The notes beneath the pieces are model-generated. The model was not told the origin of the DNA. It saw nothing but the letters and a program-made list of their open reading frames with translations, and did no database searches. The translations under genes were made by a program, and so were the position numbers. A stretch of DNA of 64,000 nucleotides, from NCBI RefSeq assembly GCF_001522545.3, contig NC_031769.1, positions 15,660,577 through 15,724,576 of the forward strand, written 5' to 3'. The stretch comes from Parus major. Its lineage: Eukaryota > Chordata > Aves > Passeriformes > Paridae. Positions 27,560-41,200 of the stretch are shown here, in pieces (position 1 is the first letter of the stretch; each line of letters starts with the position of its first letter).

Positions 27560-27900
27560 TACCCAAGGGACAAAGTAACCACCACACGAGGTTTAAATCG
27601 TGATTCTTTTTACCTTTTGCAGTAAAATTCAGGTAGAAGGTTCACATGATTTTTTTTTTCCTGCGTTAAAGCACAGAGTTGCATGGTTTTAGTAAATTAA
27701 TTTTCACATCTTCCCCCGCATGCTTTAACCAGCTTTAGCAGAGCTTTTATGCATGTGGTACAACCTCCACTTGCCCAAGCACAACTATAACTTTCTTTTT
27801 CTAGAACTAAAAAAGCTCGAGCAAATGAATAAGCCAAAAATATTTCCAAAACCTGAAGCTTGGAATTGAAGCTGAGAAGTTAATAAAAACAATTGGGGAA
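27560..27900. promoter_or_regulatory. Candidate conserved non-coding element in ARMC4 intron
   Basis: Dense, non-repetitive sequence with several homeobox or POU-like words (TAAATTAATTTTCAC near 27692, CTTTTATGCATGTGG near 27744) and no coding potential. Proposed as a possible enhancer on impression alone. Confidence 0.22.
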
Positions 27901-28059
27901 CAAGCTTTTTTTCTAATCAGAGAAAAGTTTTAAATTTAACCTTTATTAATTATTTTTTCATTCCCTACTTCATAGTTATATCTTTAGAGAGGGAAGGAAG
28001 CAGATCAAGGTGTCGAGTATTTCTGACATAGAAAAGTCATACAGGTATTATTGATTGCT

Positions 28060-28420
28060 TGTTTGCATGCAACACAGTATTTTTAAAAGTCTCTGATCTC
28101 ACAAAGCTTCCAAAACCAGCAGCCATTCAAGCACTTTGTGGCCAGTCTTTGAGTGGCTTTGGAAAGATGTTTTCCTTATTTTTGAAAAAATATCTAACTC
28201 CCTCTAAAGAACTGTATGCAAAACACAAATACTTCAGTTGAATATGGCCTAATTGGAGTGTTAATTCAAGCAACTCTCTTTGTTTCAATCACCAAGAAAC
28301 CAAAGTATTTATCTGTCACAATAAGTGTACATGGTAATGTTTTTCTACGACTCAGACTTTTTAAAATCACGCAAATTTCTAGAACTTGTAAATGTATTTT
28401 ATGACAGCTGACCAAACTGT
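28060..28420. promoter_or_regulatory. Candidate conserved non-coding element in ARMC4 intron
   Basis: Contains TGGCCTAATTGGAGTGTTAA (about 28245-28264) and ATTTATCTGTCACAATAAG (about 28308-28326), homeobox-like and TALE-like words, in non-repetitive sequence. Two overlapping open frames (28059-28241 and 28216-28404) show no protein family and are probably chance. The regulatory role is inferred. Confidence 0.25.
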
Positions 28421-31400
28421 TCATAAAGAAATTTGCATTTATTATAGGAAGTGTACTACTTAGTAAAAAATAATTTGGTTTTCTCTAATAGCAAAAAAGC
28501 AGTTTGAGAATCTTGAGAAATAAATGGTATTGTACATTTAATTTTCTGATATCATACATTTAGATTTACTAATATGAATGAACATGTGGACTGTACATAT
28601 ACCCTTGCCCACAAACAGCCCTACATCTTTTCTTGCTCCATTACATTCAGTTTCATATTTGTATGAATAGACCTGATCTGTGTTCATACCATCTATACAT
28701 TTATTTACCCTGGGTTTTAACTGAACATTTTCTAGTACATTTACTAGTCTGAAATCAGATTATATGTTTATATATTATATGTATACCACTCATCTTCCAG
28801 TTTATGTAAATGTATGCACTGTTGCCACCCCCACATCTTAAAACACAAGACTATAGAACAGTCTTCTTCTATGCCACCAAAAACAGCTTTAAAATACACT
28901 GGCTACTTATTTCAAATAAATGCTATTGTACAAATTCACAGGGAGAACCTCCTGCTTTTATCCCTAGGCTTTGATATATAAGGTTTACTAGCAAAAGAAC
29001 CTTGCTGGTTTTGATTAAAATGATCGTATGTAGAAAGAGAGACTGACCCTTAGAGCATTGGACCTAAAGCTGTATTAACTTTAGAGATCAAAATCAGTAG
29101 TTGCAATTGAATGCAGAAGAGAGTTTGAAGTCAGTTCACGCATACTGGTAGATCTAACATACTTTTAAAATACTGGTACAGTCAGATTGTGTTCTCAGAT
29201 CCCTATTCTCAGGATAAGATGCACTTGAGAGAAACATTGCAAAATTTGTCAATAGTCTGGAAACTGTAGTGTCCCTTTACTGCAGTTCAGTGTTGTCTTC
29301 AAAGACAGAATAGTTAGAGTACATTTCAGGAGTATCAGATAAACCAAAGGAAAAAAAATACATTTTGTTTTCAAGGCATTACTGAGAAATCAGGCAGAGC
29401 CCTTCAGAGTTAATGGACAGCTTAAACCTTATTTTTTGCCTCTGACTTGCTGCTGATAGTTTATTTGCAACTGTTCCTGATTAACTTTCATATAATCTTC
29501 ATATGATTGCTAGAAATAGACAAAATTATAGCATTTGTATACATAGTAATGTTAAAAAAATTGAAACAAAACTGAATCAGCAATTCTTTCTTTATTTCCT
29601 ATACTACTTCCTCAATAATGTTTGAGAAGGAAAGGAAAGGTAAAAGTTGTGCTTCTGCAAAATGAAAAAGAAAGCAAAGAGCACAAAAGCAGGTAAGTAT
29701 GGAAAAGGAGCAGGAAATACAAAAAAAGAAAGTTCATCAGGCTTGCAATGATATAAAGGAAGGATAGTCCCCAACATATTACTGAGCCAAAGTAAATTGT
29801 GAAAGGAAAGGGACATCCATGACATAATTTTACAGTTTTGAATGTCCATTCCATATAATAAGTAAGCAGTCTTATAATTTAATATTAATAAAATTAATTT
29901 CCATTGAAATGAAAAATAAAATTTTGAAATGTCGCTCCATTGAAATTATAAAAAAGTTCTTTATTCTCTCTATGACACCAAAAGCCCTTTTTATGTTAAC
30001 CTTCTTTTGAAAACTACAATGAAATAAAAATAAAATACAGAAAGTGTTTCAAATAAAAATATGCTGTGAGACCATGGGCTTCATCACTTTTGGATTATCA
30101 GATCTGCCTATTGTTTTTTATGGGATGAATTTCATATCCCGTAAGAATTTCTGTACATTGGAATGTTCATGATGATTGAATTCTTTCTTAATATTATACC
30201 AAACATCTTACAGCTGAATATAGATTCAAGCTGTCTTCCTTTAACGTCTCCAATTAGTTCCATATAATCGTAGCTTTTAAACAAAGATTAGAAATTATTT
30301 TGATTGCTAGTTTTATTTAACTGCTTCACCTTTGCATGATATTTTTATTGGTAGTTAGATTTACACCTGAAATAGTTGTCAGTATTCCTCTGAAATCCTA
30401 TAAGCAGCAAATTGAGATGGAAAAAATTGAGATGGGAAAACCTTTAAACTTAGAATATTTTAAAGTAGTCTGCAAATTTGCAGCTTTTAAACTATTCTAC
30501 ATTTCACCATTTGACATTATGTTGATTTTCTCCTTGTCACTGATATTCACAGGTCTCTGCCCTTTTATTGTGTCTTTGGAGAGAAGGAGGGCATCCTTCT
30601 CTAAATAACTATATAAGAAAAAGACAGTAAAACAGATGAGGTGAAGAGAGAGCTGTAGAATCTATTCATATTTTGTAGCTATATAAACATTTGCAAGTAT
30701 GTGTGTGTGTACCATAATTCCCTTTAGGCATATAGGTTGTATGTATGTCTCCAAAGTAAAGCAATGCAACATTTAACCTTACTGGAGTATGACAAATATA
30801 TTCTTATTTTGTATGTTATTATTGTGTGGTCAAGACATTCAAGACTCCTTCTTTTCAGGAGTGTTGTTCTCATTCAGATGTTGAAGGAATATGGTCCTTG
30901 TCCCAGATACCTTTCAGTTTAGTTGTAACAAAGGAAGGGACTAAACAAAATAGACAAGAATTGACAGACAGCAGGTGGGAAAAATGGAAAAATGAAGTTG
31001 CACCAGAAGGATTTTAAACTTCAAATCTATCATGGTGTAAAATCAGTTGTAGCTCACTGAAACTTTTATTCTAACAAAATAATAAACATCTCATGGTAAA
31101 GTACCAGTAATCATATGTTCAGAATACTTCACTGAGACTATCAAGCTCTGTTCTTCTTTTCCCCCCATTTCCTGGCATTTTGTGGGATTCATCTTGCCAA
31201 TAGTCATTTTGTCCCAGGTGGTCACATAAGAAAAATTACTTGCCAAGGACAAATCACCTGTCTTAAGTCCTGAGATAGGTGAGATGGTTTAAGTGCACAA
31301 AAAACTGCAGGCAAGTTTGTTCTCATCCTAACTTGAAGTCCTGCACCTCTTTGCAGCAAGAGCACAGGTTTTCCAGCTCCTCTACCCTTTCTGAGGGAAG

Positions 31401-33169
31401 GTTGGAAAGATGAGAGAGACAGTTCCTGGCCAGCCTGCTGCCTACCACCCTGTTCAGGTGTACCTTAGCACGAGCTGCATCCTTTGGACCTTCTGATATC
31501 CCACAGCCATACTTGAGTGATTCCAAGAAGTTGCCCTTTTCCCATGACTGCCAGAATGGAGATGTTTTTCATGGAAGAGAGAAAAGACAGAAATAGGACA
31601 AGAAAGGAAAATAAGCCAGGTGTAATCTTTCCAGAATTTCTCCCACCCTAGTCAGAGAGCTTCAGTTTCACCTCTTTATGTTCACAGTGAGGGAAGTAGG
31701 CTGCACCAGGAGTTGCTCTGACTTTAGTCCCAGGGAGGAGAGATCCTGTGCAAGGGGGAATCAGCACAGTGAGTGTCACCCCTGCCCATTTTTTGCCTTC
31801 ACTTGGAATTTCTTCTGGATTTTGTACAGCTGCTAGCTCAGTGTTCCCAGGTGCATGGGACTTTAAATCTGTTTCCTTTGTGCCACCTGAGAAAAGCAAA
31901 ACAAACAAATAAAACATCTCAGAACTTACATGACCATCTTCTTCTTAAAGAGTCTGGGTATGGCACATGTTGTCATCTTTTTGTTCAGGTGAAAAGGAAA
32001 ATCAGGAAATTGGCCTGAATTTTAGTTTAGAAAGAGCAACTTAGCTTAACCTTCATTAAGCTTTGATTGTGAAGTATGTTTTATTATTTATAATTTAATT
32101 TTATGAGAAGTATTTTCATCAGAATATGTGTAACGTAACACTCAAACTAGGTGCTTTAATATTTTCCAGTGTGCACTATGGTGTTGAAAGTTAGAAAATG
32201 CTGGCTGGATCTAGACTGATACTTTCTTGGATAAGCTTCTGCCATATGCTTTTATTTAAAGTTTTTTTGGTTTTTTTTTTAAGGTTAGATTTATAAAAAA
32301 CATGTGAAAATGTCTTTTTTTGAAAAAGAAGTGTTACGCAATTAGAAAATCACAGTGCTAGAAATTTAGCATCCTTCAGGAAATGTTGCATGTAAAAGAA
32401 GCCAGATACTAAATCTAAATTTAAAAAAAAAAGAAAAAAGTCCTACCACCAACTGGAAATGCTATGTCAATCTACAAGATGTTGTACTGAAGGCTGTGTC
32501 TTTAGTTCCAGGAATTTTAAGCTCTATGTGAACTCTGACTAGCTTCCCAGTGTAGATATGAATCTTGTTGAAGGAGTTTGTCCATATTTCCTTCTGATTA
32601 GAAAAATTTAAATAAGATTTGTTTTACAGGGCAGAGAACCTAAAGAAGCCAGGACAAAAAGGGCATTGAGTATTTTTTTATATAGTTATTCTTTATTAAT
32701 CATTTTCCTTCATGTTCACAGGACTCTGGGGTACTGAATAGGCTGATCTTTTATCTGTTACATGTGAGCAGGGGAGCCTCTTCCCAACAGCCTTGTTCTA
32801 CACTTTCCATTGTTTTAAAAATCTTGTTGTGGATACATCACATGACTAACCTTTTATTTAAAGATTATTCCATGCAAACCTCTATACTTCCTGAAAACAT
32901 GACACCCTATGCTTCCTGCTTCCCTCCTCCGAGTCTGGAAGCTGCAGTGACTGTGGCTGAAGGAAAGTGAGTAATTCTAAGTTATTGTAACCAGTACATG
33001 GAGACCATCTGAGATTTTTTCAGATTTAGGGTTTGTTGGCGCAATACTTACCTCTGCTTTTTCTGCTTTTAAATCTTCTTGGACTACTTCTTTTGTAGAA
33101 GTGAAAAATTCTAGAAAGACATCTAGACTGTTTGCAGTAATACAGGCTAGAGACCAACATGCTGAGGAG

Positions 33170-33825
33170 CAGTTTTACTGAAAATGGTATGGAGGTTTTG
33201 TAGACAACAAGCAGAACATTAGCCAGCAATGTGTCCTGACAGCAAAGAAGTCACAACTCTAGACTTACAGAAGGAGCACAGCCAGTAGGTTGAGGGAAGT
33301 GATTGTTCCCTTTAGTACTCATGAGATCATGCCGAGAATTCTGCACCCATCTTTGGCCTTTGATGTAGGGAAGATACGGATAAACCATAATAGGTTCAGC
33401 AGAGGACCACCGGGATAGTCAGAACCTGAAGCACTGCTCTGTGAGAAGAAACTAAAGAAAGTGGGCTTTTTCAGCCTGGAGAAGAGAGAGCTTTAAGTGG
33501 ACTCAATAGCAGCCTTGCAGTTCTGACAGGGAGTTCAGTCCTCAAAAAGTTGGAGCTTGGCTTTTTACAGCAATGCATGGCAAGAGGATGAGAAACAATG
33601 AGCATAAACTAAATCAAGAATAACTGAGCACAGGGAAAACCTTTTTGTCCACCATCAAACATTGCAGTAGGTTGCCAAAGATGTGCCATCTCTATTCTTG
33701 AAGTTTTTCAAGATCAGACTTAAGTCTGGGCAAACCTTGTATCTGACTCTGCTTTGAGCATGACACTAGGCTAGAGACCTCCTGAGAGCCTCTCCGTTCT
33801 GAATTATTCTGTGATTGTGTTGTCA
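33170..33825 (+). mobile_element. CR1 LINE, 3' end, sense orientation
   Basis: Clear collinear match to the 3' end of avian CR1: AACATTAGCCAGCAATGTGT then GACAGCAAAGAAG (about 33215-33250); GGAGCACAGCCAGTAGGTTG followed by AGGGAAGTGATTGTTCCC (about 33271-33310); TTTTTCAGCCTGGAGAAGAG (about 33468); ACCTTGTATCTGACTCTGC (about 33735); and the terminal CR1 repeat form ATTATTCTGTGATTGTG near 33802-33818. It covers the remnant of the ORF2 C-terminal coding region plus the 3' UTR. It is 5'-truncated, as most CR1 copies are, and the frame is destroyed. This element is the main reason for calling the host a bird or other sauropsid. Confidence 0.88.
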
Positions 33826-36800
33826 TAAGACAGTATCACTATTCTGGGGTAGTAATAGCAAGATCTTAATTGTTCCGAATATTTAAATGATTTGGCTGTG
33901 CATTGCTTTTGGAATCCAGAAATGCTGCATATGCCCTGTACATTCTCCAAACAGCTTGTATTTGTGCTTATTTACTGGTATGATGTGCAAACTGTGCAAA
34001 AATATTGGACTCTAGCCTTAGAATATAGATACCTGCCAACAGAAAATGAAGGCTACATGGTGCTGCAAATGCTTTCTCTGTCTATGGAAAGTGCCTTTTA
34101 TGTGCCAGAAAGAAGCATTTATACCACATGCTTTTTTTTACTGCTTCTCACATCTGTTAACATTTACATGTGTCAGAAAACAATACCTGAACAGTAAAGG
34201 GAAGGGATACATGAAGTTCAAGGGTATTATATCAAGAAAAATGGCATGTCATATTGCACTAGTACATTGGAATAAAAGAAAAAGGAAAACGCTTTCTTGG
34301 ACTTGTCAACTATACCAAATATGTGGGGGTAGTTTGTATATACTATCTATGAATGCATTTCCATACCTGAACTGAATGACCCAGATTGCCAGTAAATGGA
34401 ACTGAACTCATGAAAGGGTCAAGGAGTGATCATCAGGAGGTGAAAGAATTATAAATGTCTTGGTTGATTAAAAAAAGAATAAATTTTTATTTCATTAAAG
34501 GCAGGATTTATATAAAAATCTTCAAAGTTGGATTCCTAAATACAGAATTACCTGCTTCTGTTGAAATATTTTGCATTTTTGATAATCTTCTCTTCAGCTA
34601 TCTTTTTGTTAGTACAAAAGGAGTAGGTTAACTGACAAATGTTGCTGTATATCCACAGTCCTTAGAGGAAGCTACTGTATTGGGCAGTGTTTCCAAGAAT
34701 AGTCCTTTGAAGTCTCACTGTTAAAATCCTGAGACACAGTGTAGCACTGGATTTTGTATGACGTGGCAGTTCTTGCAGATGTTACCACTGGCAAGTGATT
34801 TAGAAGAGCAGCAAATTAGAGACACTGGTCTGTGATCTCCTGAACACAGAAAGAAAAAATCAGTATTTGATACCTTTGTAAAAATTGGTGTTTGCATTGG
34901 TTGCATATGTACCACTTGTTCTCTAGGCATCTATTTGGGTTCTTTGTACCAGTTTCATGCAGGATTCTGTTCTTTGATGCCTCACCCTGATTTTCCAAAA
35001 TGCACCTGCAGTAAAGAGCACGGACTGCCCCCTATAGCTATTGTTATGGCTTAATATTGAATTGTCTGTGGAAAATGACAGAAAAACACCCATTCTTCCG
35101 TGTCTTTTGAGCCTAGAAAGAAGCGATAGCTAAAATAAGATAATTAACCTTGAAATGAACGCTACCTAACACGTAGTCATAATAAAGACAAAGGTCAATT
35201 TTTGTTTTTTCCTATGTTCCAACTAGATAATGTATCTCCAAAACATTATTTTTGATGAACATCTGCTTTTGTACATGGATACAAGTCTTATCTGAAATTA
35301 TTATGGATGGTAGAGTTCCACACTCACTGCACGGAAAAAGCCTTGCATTAGATCTTGTGAAGATGCAATGAATAGTCACATAAGGCATATGGTTTTCTTG
35401 CCCCCAAATTTAAAACTAGAGCTTTCCTAAAACCACCATATGAATGGCATGTGCCTATGTATTTTTGGGTTTGAGTCAGGGATATGAAGGATCTATAGCA
35501 GGTTTCTTCTGTAAGTTGCACAAGAAAGTTGTGAGGCACCCGAAGAATCACTTGGTAATTTTAAGCTGATGAGAGATCATCTCTTGACAAATGGCAAAGA
35601 AAAAATATCTACATCCAGCAGTATTTCTGAAGAAAAAAATAGAAGTTAAGCATTTGAGAAGCTTGCATTCTGGTCTTTGTGCTTTGTAGAGCTGTTTTAC
35701 CATTACAGGTAGACCTGTTGTCTCCTTGGTCTTACGACCATTTAAAGTCAGTGGTGAACTTTCCACTGACTTCTCTGGTAGCGGACCCTGGCCCAGGTTT
35801 TGCACACAAATAAAGTATAGAAACATAAACCTTTCTCATATCATTTCTTCTCATGTCATTTTAACTCTGGCCTTTACTTTCAGAAGGGTTCATATTTTAA
35901 GAGTTCTACCTAGCTACTTGGACCTAGACACCTGATTACAGTAATGGAAATTTTCAGAGGGATTGCTAGAAAAAATTATAATTAATGCTTAATTGACATA
36001 ATACTGTTTCTGACATAATTCAAGCCTATTACAGGCAGTCTTCCATGTTGCATATAGGGGTCAAAGGGTGAAAGGTGACTGGAAAGATGCTTGTTTTGTA
36101 CATTTGGCTAACACAAATACTTCCTCAAGTACAAAATGCTTTGATCTCTCCAAGTAAATGCCATATGTGTGCAGCTGTGGCCCATGCCTCACGACTGCTG
36201 GAAGGTTAGGAAAAGGTAGCATATGAATTTGATGTCTGCATTCAATTTATGCTTTTATATTTAGCAGTTCATAATTTTGTGTAATATTTTAGCTGTATGA
36301 AAAATATGCACCAGAGTTGAGTGATAACAGATTTCTCTGTGGTTTAACTCAACATTGTTTGGGTGAATACAGATTCCTAAGTATTGCAGACTGAAAATAC
36401 AGGTTTTAATTAGAGCTGTCTGAGCTTCAAAATACCTGAACGCACATTAAGCCTGGCAAATTTTCAGAAATCTGGGGGTTGTGTGGAGCTGATTTAAGCT
36501 AAGCAAGAGTCTTCTCCTTTCCAGCTTTATTGCATTTGCAGTTGCATCACTGACTTGCAACACACTGAAGTGAGATCCAAACCCATTATTAATGGTTTTC
36601 TGATATGTAAAAATGTTTTATCACCAAGGCCTGTCTTGTGTCCTACTCATGTTGAACAGTACCTTACTCCCAGGGAATTTCCACTGAAAAATTTGAATGA
36701 CTTCCAGAGTAAAGGATCTACTACACATGACTGAAAAGCTGAATCAACTCCAAAAAGTTTATGCCTTTCTTGAGCTTTTGTTTTTCACTTTTACGTGTAA

Positions 36801-37374
36801 AAATTTAAGACTGATATGCCCACATCTATATCTCTCAAGCTACTTAACATGAGTAGTTTGCTGTGACATTAAAGAAACCTACTGCAGTCAATGGGACACA
36901 AGGCTCCATCACATGAATACAGTTTTTCATTATAAAGACCAAAAACAAAAAAAAAAGCATGGCTTTGTTTATCAAAAATATTGAGCATGTACAATTATAC
37001 TGGTAACATTGGAGGGAAAATTACGACTCACTTGACTCACATAAAGCATGTGCAGTTTCTCCTCACAATAACAAAAATGCAAGTCACAATCAATAGACAG
37101 ACATAGTGCAATAACTAGAAAATAAGACATGAAAATATCAATTCAGGTAAAAATATGATAAAATATAATGCATCTCACTTTTATGTGGATGTTAATAGAT
37201 ATATGCATACAAAAGTATACACATAGTAGATACATGCGGGGTTGTTAATGTGATTGTAAGTATTTTATTTATCAGATATGTGGGTTAATTCACACAGTTG
37301 TTCTAGATATGATTTGAATGTTATTGACACAGAAGCACACTGATTTTTTTTTTTCTCCTCTGTGTTTTTGCTAG

Positions 37375-37488
37375 CTCCTACTGGCCATGGTAGGCTCTAC
37401 AGATGACGCTCTGCAGGAGGCAGCAGCTGGTTGCATAGCAAACATTCGCAGATTGGCTCTGGCAACAGAAAAAGCAAAATATGGCTGA
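37375..37488 (+). CDS. ARMC4: ARMC4/ODAD2 terminal coding exon and stop
   Basis: The acceptor AG at 37373-37374 follows a long polypyrimidine tract. The frame enters in phase 0 and gives 37 codons and a TGA at 37486-37488. The peptide begins [20 protein letters not shown], then has [17 protein letters not shown] before the stop. It completes the final armadillo repeat. The [17 protein letters not shown] ending is the known ARMC4 C-terminus; the human protein differs only in the last residues as I recall them. With the three upstream exons this makes 212 residues of C-terminal sequence, all in an uninterrupted frame, consistent with a working gene. Confidence 0.95.
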   Translation, partial: LLLAMVGSTDDALQEAAAGCIANIRRLALATEKAKYG

Positions 37489-37604
37489 TGCTTCAGCAGC
37501 TTTTACCAACACACTTGTTTAGCAATTCAGCTACATTTAAATATACAATTACTCCTTCTAGTGTCTGTATTTCATAGCAGAGCTCATCTATCTGAAGATA
37601 ATTT

Positions 37605-37610
37605 AATAAA
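37605..37610 (+). terminator. Polyadenylation signal AATAAA (proximal)
   Basis: An AATAAA hexamer 117 bp after the ARMC4 stop, in TTTAATAAAAAC. There is no strong GT-rich element just downstream, so it may be a minor site. Confidence 0.5.
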
Positions 37611-37808
37611 AACAAATCTGTGGAAACTTACGTTTAATTTTACATTACTGGTTTGATAAAACACTCATACCTAATTTTGTGTGTCTTTTAGAATAGCATC
37701 CATCTAAAGACCATCAGTTAAGATATGTTAAAGACATTTTCTACAATTTATATGTTTTTATTTTAATTCATTGTAGATATACATGGTTTTGCTTATCTGT
37801 GACATTAC

Positions 37809-37814
37809 AATAAA
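37809..37814 (+). terminator. Polyadenylation signal AATAAA (likely main)
   Basis: An AATAAA hexamer 321 bp after the ARMC4 stop, followed 12 bp later by a GT-rich tract (CGTGTGTGTGTGTTTATG, 37827-37844). This is the classic signal plus downstream-element layout, so cleavage near 37825-37835 is expected. Confidence 0.75.
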
Positions 37815-38261
37815 TTTTGTTTCTTCGTGTGTGTGTGTTTATGCAGCAATTTATAAATGTCTTGAACAATTCCCTGCATTATAATCTTGTCCAGTCATCC
37901 TGTCATTATACTTTTGCATGTTTGATCACTTGTGAGTCACTGGAGAGCAGAAAATGCAGATACATGAATCTCACATCTGGCATTATATAAAGACTGCAAA
38001 CAGCTGTAGCAATAGACATCACTCCAAATTTCCCATTTCTACCAACATCAAACAAAATAGTGCTTAATTTTGTAAGTAGCTGGTGAAATGTGTTTTAATT
38101 AACACGTTTAACTCAGCTCTAAATTGAGTTGGATATTAGATTTATATTTGCACATTATCTTTTTGTGGTTTTTAATTTTTAAACTGAACATTGTATTGAT
38201 GTTACTTTTTTTCTGTATAAAATTATGTTCAAAATTACACTTGCTTTCCATAATGCATAGA

Positions 38262-38280
38262 AATTATTATTATTATTATA
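38262..38280 (+). repeat. (ATT)n microsatellite
   Basis: A short ATT repeat (AAATTATTATTATTATTATA) just beyond the ARMC4 3' end. Simple sequence. Confidence 0.8.
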
Positions 38281-41200
38281 AATTATAGACCCACTGTACA
38301 TACCATACTGAACAAATAATGCTAGGGCATTTCTTTGAGAGCAGTAATGTCTTAATTACAAGCACAGACTGCTGACAAAAATGAAAAAAAGCAAATATTT
38401 AAATTATTTGAATTTGTCAAAGACTCAGTTCTGAATTATGTTTGTACTTCCCTTAATAATTAACAATTTTCTTGGTTTAGAAGCATTTTGTAATTTCATT
38501 CTTTTCCTCCAACTAGCATGACTTCTCAAGGCAACTAACTTTCTTGCTGACAGAAGCTTCTGAGGAAGACATAATGCCCAATCCACCTTTTTATTTGTGT
38601 TTTCTATGAAGCAGACATGAAGGCTCATTTAAAATTTCATTTTGGAAGACTTGTGCATTTCTGAAAAAGGAGAATTACACTGGGCCCTTAGGAAAGGTGT
38701 AGATGCTGTTTTAAAGGAAGCCAGCTATGGACAGATGCTGACAGCATGGAAATCAAAATGTCAGTCCAAGTAGTATTTTTTGATCAGTGCAAACACCAAC
38801 ATAGTCACAGGGTTCATCACAAGCTCCATCAGCATCCAGTGACCACGTAACTGCTATTTTAAGTATTTTCAAGCTCTGCCCCACAGGCCTGGCATGTTAT
38901 TTTGAATAAACGTGTCTATATTATTATACTGATGTCACAGCTGTAGTAGTATCATATGCTTCATTGCTATAACCAAAAATACTTCTAAAATAAATGCTAA
39001 TTGCCAAATTCATTTGAAAGAGAAGAGGCTTGATTTTATTTTTGTCTTTTCTGTGAGAGAAGCTGTGGATACAAATAGTTTATCACAGTCTCACTTATGA
39101 ATAACACGTAAAATGGTAGCTTATTTTTCTAACTGTTGAAGGGAAAAAAACTCCCTGAAAATAACTTTTGTCCTTAGCATGACCTCTCAAGGCACACTTG
39201 ACTGTTTAACGTGGATTTCAAATGGAGTAAGTTCTAAAGCAAGCTTAATTTTATGATACAGGTGTCAGGGCAATAAATGTCATGTTTCTGACAATGAAAT
39301 GGCTTCACTTTGCCATTCTCACTCACACTGGTAGCCCTTATGCCTCCAAGTAGTTAATCTGAAACCTTTATTTTAAGACCTCAGACAGTTAATCCCAGAC
39401 TTAAGCTAACTTACTTGTGCTGTTTTCTTTTCCTTTACCATGCCTGTACTTTTACAGTTCTGTACAAGGAGAAGAATTGTTGAAATCAATACGGATCACC
39501 ACATGGGCAAAGAACTAGTATTAGAAAAATACATCTTTTTTGGCCAAAACTGGTGGATTCCATGTAATTAATATAAAGAGATTTAGTTATTGGAAAACGA
39601 ATAAATGAATGTGATCCCTGGCCCCTGTGAGCCGTGCAGTACAGCGTGTACATTTGAAAAGCTTCCACTTTGTCCACAGATCTGTGCTGAATTTCAGAGT
39701 GCTGCAGCCCCCTGAAAAGGGATCCTCACAAAGCTGGGTCCCCCATGCTGCTCACACAGCCCTCTAACCCTCCTGGCAGTGCCCACCAGCCTATTCAAGC
39801 CCTGGCACCGACCCAAGGCACTGCCACTGCCCAGGCCCAGCATTCCCACTGTGTATTACCAGGCACCAGCCAGCTCCCACTCCCTGGCTCCCATGCTTAG
39901 AAGGGAAATGCTTTCACTCCTTGCTCTTTCCACCAGCTGCTACTTGTCCGTGTAAACCTGTAGCCTCTTAGGAAATATGGTTATACTGCATATGTGGCTC
40001 AGTATTATTTATAACTTATAGCTCAAGAGCAATTGGATGTACAAATTATTTTAGTTGCAAAAATGTGATTTAGAAGGGGCAGTCAGGCTTTGTCCTGTTC
40101 ATTTGCTGTCATCTGCTCAGTCTACTCCCTCCATGTTTTCTCTATGTGATTCCTGTAGTTTCACAGTTTTGTAACATGTCCTTTTTTCCAGTTTATTTAC
40201 ATTGATGTTACCATCAGCAGGGAGTATCCATCACCTTTTACATTTTCAGGAGCCAGCTCCCAGCTCTGCAAAGCGCCATGCTCCAACTGGCAGTCATAAC
40301 ACCAGGCCTGCTCTTCACCAGCTGCTCATTGTCAGCTTTGTTCCTCAATTACACTAAAATGTCAAAAAACACGGAGTCCAAGTAAGAAAAGTTGTCATGA
40401 GGAAGTGTTGTTCTGAGTATGGAAATACTAGAGTTGATGAGAAAAAAGCAAGAGAAGAAATCTTTCACCTTTATGTAATTATTTCTGGAACTTTATAGGC
40501 CCACCACATCTTTCAGTCTACACATCTGTCAGCAGCAAGATAGCTTTTCTTCTACCACTCTGTGACTTTATGATTTATTGCTTGGTGACAGATAACCATT
40601 ATCAATAATTTAATTGTCCCAGGATGTTCAAACTACACATTTGAATCTGGGATTTATGTTCATTTCCTTTTACTGTTCATGCTAATGACAAGTGCATGTG
40701 CTCTGACACACGATATTGTCTCCAAGTTGTAAGAGAAATATAAACTTCACAGCCTGGGTGCAAGGAATCTGTGATATATTAGGGGCTTTGTTATTCTGCT
40801 CCATCACCAGAACTTTCCTTTGGAAAGTAAATGAGCTTGAGACTCACCGAGCTGTCTCAGGGTTTGACTCAGTAATATGCTTTAGGCTAACTGATCACTT
40901 TGTGTGAAAGCGTGGTACCTCTTTCATTCCGTGTCTCCTAAAATGAGTTGAGTGAGCTTACACTGGGGGTCAGATGTGAATCATCCCAGGAGGCTGAACT
41001 AGATATGTTAGTTTAAGAATTTCATCTCATAATAAATTAAATGGTTGTTCCTTACACATTTCCACCAAAATAATCTTTGTTTTATACATGACAGCAGGAT
41101 GACTGCGATGGAAACATGTAATGTGTTTCTTCAGCAGTGGAATTCAAGTTTCCATGCAGGCTGTTTGCAGAGCTTATTTCCAGAGTCAGAAGCTGACTGC

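Larger units (their letters stand above)
15871..37374 (+). other. ARMC4: ARMC4 last intron, 21.5 kb
   Basis: The intron runs from GTGAGG at 15871 to an AG acceptor at 37373-37374 with a strong upstream polypyrimidine tract (T13 then TCTCCTCTGTGTTTTTG). Contents: a GAT microsatellite (19359-19392), an antisense CR1 (about 20545-21215), a G-rich quadruplex motif (22892-22916), a sense CR1 3' end (about 33170-33825), and several blocks that read like non-coding regulatory sequence (about 24040-24680, 27560-27900, 28060-28420). A GC-richer unclassified block lies at about 17200-17620 and another at about 31320-31560. No coding exon was recognised. It is far longer than the preceding 587-bp intron. 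Confidence 0.85.
37489..37830 (+). other. ARMC4: ARMC4 3' UTR (probable)
   Basis: AT-rich sequence directly after the stop codon, ending around the second polyadenylation signal. The downstream limit is inferred from the signal and the GT-rich element after it. Confidence 0.65.

Noticed and set aside
34046..34375. A 109-residue + frame just after the CR1 copy
   Set aside because: Not CR1-derived as far as I can see, no known family, and shared with another overlapping frame.
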